Source: Lentisphaera araneosa HTCC2155
Lineage (GTDB): Bacteria > Verrucomicrobiota > Lentisphaeria > Lentisphaerales > Lentisphaeraceae
DNA: 64,000 bases
Assembly (NCBI RefSeq): GCF_000170755.1
Contig: NZ_ABCK01000007.1
Location: 1-64,000, forward strand
Reading direction: 5' to 3'
The notes under the pieces are model-generated. The model saw only the letters and a list, made by a program, of their open reading frames with translations. It searched no databases and was not told the origin of the DNA. Of this stretch, positions 59,363-64,000 are shown one piece after another. Numbering within the stretch: position 1 is the first letter of the stretch; every line of letters starts with the position of its first letter. The translations under genes and the position numbers were made by a program.

Positions 59363-59745
59363 GAACTTAATTTCCTGTATGAATAAAATGACATGAGAGC
59401 TAATACTAATTCTAAAATAAGAAAACTAAGATGGTTACCTTGCAGCCCATGAATTCCAAGACCAATGATTCTGCCTCCTGCAAAGCCCAGTAGTGAAATT
59501 AAACATACAAATGCTGCAGCTTTGGCATCGCCTTTAGCGAGTCCGGCAAACACAGCTATGGCAATTGCCAATTCTAAGCCCCCATAAATTGCCATAATTT
59601 CAATTGTTGAACTAGCCGTGAGCTCCGTGTAGCCAAGAGATGGTGCAAATTTTTCAGGAGCTAAGAAAAACATGATACCAAAGATGCCATAGAGGATCCC
59701 TACAACGAATAAGCTGATTTTAGCTGATTTTTGATTTTTAAACAT
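59359..59745 (-). CDS. DUF4345 membrane protein
   Basis: A 128-residue protein with four membrane helices (about residues 8-28, 45-70, 75-95, 100-122). The pattern EIMAIYGGLELAIAIAVFAGL and AFVCLISLLGFAGGRIIGL fits DUF4345. Function unknown. First gene of the minus-strand lipid operon; its stop overlaps the lipoprotein start as ATGA. Confidence 0.78.
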   Translation of the reverse strand: MFKNQKSAKISLFVVGILYGIFGIMFFLAPEKFAPSLGYTELTASSTIEIMAIYGGLELAIAIAVFAGLAKGDAKAAAFVCLISLLGFAGGRIIGLGIHGLQGNHLSFLILELVLALMSFYSYRKLSS

Positions 59746-59792
59746 ATAGATATTCCAAATTTTTTTAAAGATATACCACTTTCAAAAAAAAA

Positions 59793-59811
59793 TGAACGTT
59801 TTGAACGTTTT
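59793..59811. promoter_or_regulatory. Tandem GAACGTTTT motif between divergent lipid operons
   Basis: GAACGTTTT occurs twice in direct contact (59794-59802, 59803-59811), each containing the palindrome AACGTT, in the 135-base divergent promoter region. It could bind a regulator common to both operons; no regulator gene is in view. Confidence 0.4.
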
Positions 59812-59880
59812 TGTTTTGTTTTTTTTGGTTTAGGGCCATAATGTTACTAATGGATACACAACAAAATAGAAGAACACAAC

Positions 59881-60627
59881 GTGAATAAACCCTTGATTAA
59901 TAAAGTAATATGGATATGTGGAGCTAAGACTGGAATCGGTTTGGCGGTGGCAAAAGAATTAATCCAAAAAGGTGCACGTTTGTGTGTTTCATCTCGTGAT
60001 GGTCAAGTAGTTAAAGAACTTGAAGGGCGAGTTAAAGCATTAAAATGCGACGTGAAATCGATGGATGATTGGCATCATTGTGCAAAGGAAATTACTGAAG
60101 AATTTGGAAAGCTCGATATTTTTATTTACAATGCAGGGGATTGCACATACGTCGATGATGTGGAGATAAAAGCAGAAGATTTTGAAACCATGATGGATAT
60201 TAATTTTCATGGCATGGTCAGAGCGGCACAAGTTGTTCTTCCCTTACTCAAAAAAAGCCAATCAGCCCAATTTGTGGGTATGGCTAGTTCGGTGGCTTGG
60301 TTAGCTTTACCACGAGCCGAAGCCTATGGAGCTTCAAAAGCGGCAGCTCATTATTTTTTAAAAAGCTTAAGACTCGATCTCTCACAATATGGAATTGACG
60401 TGAGTATTATTTGCCCAGGATTTGTTAAAACACCCATGACCGACAAGAATGATTTCCCCATGCCTTTTTTGGTAAGTTCTGAAAGAGCCGGACGAGAAAT
60501 TTGCCAAGGAATTATCAAGCGCAAGCCCGTGATTCACTTTCCCAAACGTTTCACTTATTTAGTTAAATTCATAGCAGCCTTACCTCACTTTTTGGAATTT
60601 CGTATTTGCAGGAGTTTTGCCAAATGA
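59881..60627 (+). CDS. Short-chain dehydrogenase/reductase
   Basis: A 248-residue classical SDR starting with GTG (GAAGAACAC upstream). NAD(P)-binding WICGAKTGIGLAVAKEL (TGxxxGIG form), NAG in YNAGDC, active-site Ser in MASSVAWL and YGASKAA with catalytic Tyr-Lys. First gene of a plus-strand operon with FAD amine oxidase, DUF1365 and CFA-type methyltransferase genes. The next gene overlaps its stop codon by four bases. In other bacteria this operon is linked to oxidative or light stress and membrane lipid change. Substrate unknown. Confidence 0.88.
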   Translation: MNKPLINKVIWICGAKTGIGLAVAKELIQKGARLCVSSRDGQVVKELEGRVKALKCDVKSMDDWHHCAKEITEEFGKLDIFIYNAGDCTYVDDVEIKAEDFETMMDINFHGMVRAAQVVLPLLKKSQSAQFVGMASSVAWLALPRAEAYGASKAAAHYFLKSLRLDLSQYGIDVSIICPGFVKTPMTDKNDFPMPFLVSSERAGREICQGIIKRKPVIHFPKRFTYLVKFIAALPHFLEFRICRSFAK

Positions 60628-61874
60628 AAAAAATTGCCATAATTGGAACGGGAATTTCTGCTCTAACCACCGCCTATAAATTGCATGGTGATTATGAAGT
60701 CCATCTCTATGATAAAGCCGATTACATAGGCGGTCATACGAATACAATTCAAGTGCCTGAGGGCGATAAAACCTTGTCGATTGATACAGGATTCATTGTT
60801 TTCAATGATTGGACTTATCCAGAATTTATTAAACTCATGGATGAATTAGGTGTCGAATCTCAGTTTAGCGATATGAGTTTTTCAGTTAAATGTGAGGATT
60901 CAGGTCTCGAATATAATGGCACGAATACCAACAGTCTTTTTGCTCAAAGGCGCAATATCCTCAATCCCAAATTTTGGAAAATGATCAAGGATATCCTAGA
61001 CTTTAATAAAGCTGCTTTGCAGTGGCTAGAAAGCGCAGATGAAAGCGATGCCACAAGCCTAGCTGAATTTATACAACCTTATGGAGCCATGTTTAAGGAA
61101 AAGTATTTATTTCCGATGACAGCAGCCATTTGGTCTGCTGGAAGAGAGTCAGTAGAAAAATTTCCCTTGCGTTTTTATTTAAATTTTTTCAAAAATCACG
61201 GTTTTTTATCTGTAGACGATCGACCCGTTTGGCGAGTCATTAAAGGTGGATCCAATTCATATGTTGAGCCCCTGAGCGCGAGTTTTAAAGAAAATATTCA
61301 TTTGAATTGCGCAGTTCGCAAAGTTGAACGTTTTGAAGACCGAGTTGAACTCACAAGCGATCAAGGTAAGGAGCTTTTCGATGGTGTGGTTTTTGCTTGC
61401 CATAGTGATCAAGCCTTAAAGATTTTGGAGGGTGGCAACTCAAAAGAAGCTGAGATTCTGGGAGCCATTCCCTATGATAAAAATACGGCGATTCTTCATT
61501 GGGATGAAAAAGTCTTACCTAAGCGCAAGCTCGCTCATGCAGCGTGGAATTATCACCTAGAAAAAGCTGGGGTAGAGGACCAAGCCAAGCTCACATACAA
61601 CATGAATATTTTACAATCATTGGATTGTGAAAAGATATATAATGTAAGTTTAAATTATGACAAAATTGAACCTGAAAAGATCATTAAAACTATTCAGTAC
61701 AGTCACCCTGTTTTTACTTTGAAAGGAGTTGAGGCTCAAATGAGAAAGAAGGAAATTTGTGGTCACAATCGCAGTTTCTTCGCAGGCGCTTATTGGCGTT
61801 TTGGTTTTCATGAAGATGGTGTGATGTCCGGTTTAGATGCCGCAGAACGCGTTAGGGAGGTTTTGCCAAAATGA
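60624..61874 (+). CDS. FAD-dependent amine oxidase-like flavoprotein (COG2907, UfaD-like)
   Basis: A 416-residue flavoprotein from ATG 60624, which overlaps the SDR stop as ATGA. FAD-binding KKIAIIGTGISALTTAYKL, then YDKADYIGGHTNTI and DTGFIVFNDWTYPEF, a strong COG2907 hallmark; C-terminal GAYWRFGFHEDGVMSGL. It resembles a phytoene desaturase-type fold. The family is encoded beside CFA-like methyltransferases, and one member, UfaD, acts on methylated phospholipid acyl chains in furan fatty acid formation. That role is inferred here from context. Confidence 0.88.
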   Translation: MKKIAIIGTGISALTTAYKLHGDYEVHLYDKADYIGGHTNTIQVPEGDKTLSIDTGFIVFNDWTYPEFIKLMDELGVESQFSDMSFSVKCEDSGLEYNGTNTNSLFAQRRNILNPKFWKMIKDILDFNKAALQWLESADESDATSLAEFIQPYGAMFKEKYLFPMTAAIWSAGRESVEKFPLRFYLNFFKNHGFLSVDDRPVWRVIKGGSNSYVEPLSASFKENIHLNCAVRKVERFEDRVELTSDQGKELFDGVVFACHSDQALKILEGGNSKEAEILGAIPYDKNTAILHWDEKVLPKRKLAHAAWNYHLEKAGVEDQAKLTYNMNILQSLDCEKIYNVSLNYDKIEPEKIIKTIQYSHPVFTLKGVEAQMRKKEICGHNRSFFAGAYWRFGFHEDGVMSGLDAAERVREVLPK

Positions 61875-62647
61875 CAAAGTTCACAAAATCTGCAATTTAT
61901 ACTGGTTGGGTGAGACATCGGCGTTTCCTACCTGCAAAGCATGAGTTCACTTATAAAGTTTATCTCACATGGATAAATTTAGATGAAGTAAATAAATTGT
62001 TTACTAAGGGCCCTTTGCTCTCTCGTAGTAAGTGGCCTTCAATGATTGCCTTTAGGAGAAAGAATTACCTGCGATCATCTAAAGAAGATCTCTTGCAAGC
62101 CTGTCGTGCAAAAGTGAGCGAAGATCTTTCCTTTGATTTTGATGGAGAAGTCTGCATTCTGACAAATTTGCAGTATTTCGGTCTCTGTTATAATCCTGTA
62201 AGTTTTTATTATTGTTATGGTAAGGATGAAAATCTTAAAGCCATAATTGCCGAAATCAATAATACGCCCTGGAATCAACGTCACTCATATTGCATTGATA
62301 TGCGAGAAAAGAACTACAAAGATTTTGACAAAGATTTTCATATTTCCCCCTTCATGCCCATGGATATTAATTACCATTGGGCTTTTGGTCCAGCTAAGGA
62401 AAAACTAGCTGTCAAAATGCAGAATTTTCATAAAGAAAAACAAATGTTTGATGTGGATATGCAGCTCGAACGCCAAGAATGGTCAACAGCTCGAGTTCTT
62501 AAGTATAGTTTACTGTATCCACTCATTCCTCTGAAAGTTATTTGGGGGATTTATTATCAAGCACTGCGTTTGAAAATGAAAAAAGTTCCCTTTTACGATC
62601 ACCCCAAATTAAGTGCCGATGAGCACAAGGAGCCTAGCCATGGATAA
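61871..62647 (+). CDS. DUF1365 family protein
   Basis: A 258-residue DUF1365 protein: SAIYTGWVRHRRFLPAKHEF at the N terminus, LTNLQYFGLCYNPVSFYYC and EINNTPWNQRHSY are family signatures. ATGA overlap with the flavoprotein gene and overlap with the methyltransferase gene. DUF1365 almost always sits in this gene order; its function is unknown but it must belong to the lipid pathway. Confidence 0.92.
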   Translation: MTKFTKSAIYTGWVRHRRFLPAKHEFTYKVYLTWINLDEVNKLFTKGPLLSRSKWPSMIAFRRKNYLRSSKEDLLQACRAKVSEDLSFDFDGEVCILTNLQYFGLCYNPVSFYYCYGKDENLKAIIAEINNTPWNQRHSYCIDMREKNYKDFDKDFHISPFMPMDINYHWAFGPAKEKLAVKMQNFHKEKQMFDVDMQLERQEWSTARVLKYSLLYPLIPLKVIWGIYYQALRLKMKKVPFYDHPKLSADEHKEPSHG

Positions 62648-63893
62648 TACAAAACTAGCAACGAATAAGAGCCTCTTGGGTAAGCGTTTATCATTACCCG
62701 ATCAAGTCTGTAAAAATCTTTTCATCAAAGTGCTATCGCAAATCAAACGCGGCCGCTTAGTGATGCATCACGCCGGTGAAAGTCATGAGTTTGGCAAGGC
62801 AGGAAGCGACATTGATGCTGAAATTCACATTCATCAGAACTCGGTATTTAGCGATTTTGTCCTCGGTGGAAGTTTGGGTTGTGGAGAATCCTATATTCGA
62901 GGAGAATGGACAAGCAATAATTTAACCGAGTTTATTCGCTTATTTGCAGTAAACATGGATGTGGTCGACAAAATTGATGGCTTCCTGCCTCGCCTAATCA
63001 ACCCTTTCCTTCGTGGTCTGCATTGGTTAAGTCGCAATACACGCAGCGGTTCTCGCAAAAATATCGAAGCTCATTATGATTTGGGGAATGATTTTTTTGA
63101 ATTGTTCTTGGATGAAACGATGATGTACTCATCTGCGATTTATCCCAAGTCAGACTCAAGCCTCTTCGAAGCACAGCAACATAAACTTAAAGTGATATGC
63201 GATAAACTGCAGCTCTCGAATCAAGATCACCTTTTAGAAATTGGTACTGGTTGGGGGGCTTTAGCGATATACGCAGCGGAGCATTACGACTGCAAAGTGA
63301 CGACAACGACGCTTTCTCAAGAGCAGTATAACAAAGCAGTCGAAAGGGTGAAAGAGAAAAAATTAGAAGATAAAATCACCGTGCTTATGCAGGACTACCG
63401 CGACTTAGATGGTCAGTTTGATAAGCTCGTTTCCATTGAAATGATTGAAGCCGTGGGGCATGAGTACTTACCAAATTACTTTGAATCCTGCTCGTCACTA
63501 CTCAAAGAGGATGGCCTCTTCCTCATGCAAGTCATTACAATTCCAGATCAACGTTATGATTCAGCGCGCAAAGAAGTTGACTTCATCAAGCGTTACATCT
63601 TTCCTGGCTCCTGTATTCCCTCAGTTGAACGAGTCATGTCTTGTGTAAAAAGTGAAAGTGATATGCGTTTGTTGGATCATCGCGATTACACGGGTGATTA
63701 TGAACGCACACTTAATGCTTGGGGCAAAAACCTCCAAGACCATCGATCTCAAATTAAAGATATGGCCGGAGAAGATTTCCTAAGAATGTGGGAAATGTAT
63801 TTTGCCTATTGTGAAGGTGGATTCTCAGAAAGAGTGATTGGCGTCGCACAAATGGTCTTTGCTAAACCTCACAACAAATCGGAATTAAGATGA
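62640..63893 (+). CDS. Cyclopropane-fatty-acid synthase-type SAM methyltransferase (UfaM-like)
   Basis: A 417-residue enzyme from ATG 62640 (AAGGAG seven bases upstream; earlier ATG at 62613 lies inside DUF1365). CFA-synthase N-terminal part GESYIRGEWTSNNLTEFIRL, then NIEAHYDLGNDFFELFLDETMMYSSAIYP in parts, SAM-binding LEIGTGWGALAIYAAE, and SIEMIEAVGHEY. It adds a methyl(ene) group to the double bond of phospholipid acyl chains. The operon partner set points to a methylated or furan fatty acid route rather than plain cyclopropane formation (inference). Confidence 0.92.
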   Translation: MDNTKLATNKSLLGKRLSLPDQVCKNLFIKVLSQIKRGRLVMHHAGESHEFGKAGSDIDAEIHIHQNSVFSDFVLGGSLGCGESYIRGEWTSNNLTEFIRLFAVNMDVVDKIDGFLPRLINPFLRGLHWLSRNTRSGSRKNIEAHYDLGNDFFELFLDETMMYSSAIYPKSDSSLFEAQQHKLKVICDKLQLSNQDHLLEIGTGWGALAIYAAEHYDCKVTTTTLSQEQYNKAVERVKEKKLEDKITVLMQDYRDLDGQFDKLVSIEMIEAVGHEYLPNYFESCSSLLKEDGLFLMQVITIPDQRYDSARKEVDFIKRYIFPGSCIPSVERVMSCVKSESDMRLLDHRDYTGDYERTLNAWGKNLQDHRSQIKDMAGEDFLRMWEMYFAYCEGGFSERVIGVAQMVFAKPHNKSELR

Positions 63894-63980
63894 AATTATT
63901 AAAGTACATTTTCCTTCTTCGAATTTAGATAATTTCGAATTTGGATTATAAATTATAAACTTTAGAAAAAGAAGAAAATT

Positions 63981-64000
63981 ATGAATCAACGACTATTTAG
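63981..64000 (+). CDS. Possible start of a further gene (3' partial)
   Basis: An ATG at 63981 preceded by AAGAAGAAAATT opens a frame (MNQRLF) that runs out of the window after six codons. Nothing can be said about its product. Confidence 0.3.

Noticed and set aside
63890-63928. A 12-codon frame overlapping the methyltransferase stop codon (ATGA)
   Set aside because: It hits a stop after MKLLKYIFLLRI. It may be the frameshifted start of a former downstream gene, but there is too little to call it.
1-64000. tRNA, rRNA, tmRNA or RNase P RNA genes
   Set aside because: No tRNA T-arm signatures with matching acceptor stems and no rRNA-like blocks were recognised by eye; a covariance-model scan was not possible.

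Overview
The window is a 64 kb stretch of a moderately AT-rich Gram-negative bacterial chromosome. Outer-membrane style lipoproteins, OmpA- and secretin-like proteins, a YidC with a large periplasmic domain, a RAYT transposase and many short intergenic repeats suggest the Planctomycetota-Verrucomicrobiota-Chlamydiota group. My best guess is a marine Lentisphaera-like organism, but this is inferred from overall gene content and no rRNA or other phylogenetic marker was tested.

Layout. 1-3435: sugar-type ABC importer (binding protein cut by the window edge, two permeases, the second with a large coiled-coil insert). 3450-5236: repeat-rich stretch with a complete IS3-family element. 5230-11943: alpha/beta hydrolase, M50-like membrane protein, a three-gene operon (Tat-exported superoxide-reductase-like lipoprotein, LplA-like protein, CsgG-like lipoprotein), AsnB and a diheme cytochrome c. 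11969-18125: XPB-like helicase with a Bax1/DUF790 nuclease, a secreted protein of unknown function, ComEC. 18174-24066: NadA, glycogen phosphorylase, RAYT transposase, RluA-type pseudouridine synthase with a partial duplication downstream, truncated haemoglobin. 24120-28075: DUF2256 mini-protein, Rad3/DinG-like helicase and FAN1-like nuclease. 28238-31390: peroxide-defence operon (Prx-Grx fusion, flavoprotein disulfide reductase, OxyR). 31436-35856: vWA protein, cardiolipin synthase, secretin-like protein.

35986-39612 is the most foreign-looking part. Seven 16-bp A/T-tract repeats, a perfect palindrome and a second direct repeat lie upstream of a ParF-type ParA and a ribbon-helix-helix partner, closed by a very strong terminator. 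An intact insertion sequence with 14-bp inverted repeats and a 6-bp target duplication follows. It reads as a plasmid partition (and perhaps origin) module inside chromosomal genes, with no replication initiator visible.

39641-64000: DnaQ-type exonuclease with a CBS/DUF294 nucleotidyltransferase, a BvgS-like hybrid kinase, the conserved rpmH-rnpA-yidD-yidC-khpB block, an LplT-PlsC-acyl-ACP synthetase fusion, an OmpA-like protein, HPF, two adjacent polymerase-beta-type nucleotidyltransferases, and two divergent membrane-lipid operons. One has a thioesterase, a fatty acid desaturase, a thioredoxin-fold lipoprotein and DUF4345. The other has SDR, FAD amine oxidase, DUF1365 and a CFA-type methyltransferase. 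Together these resemble a methylated or furan fatty acid pathway. Two separate helicase-nuclease pairs of eukaryote/archaea-like DNA repair (XPB-Bax1 and Rad3-FAN1) within 17 kb are another notable trait.
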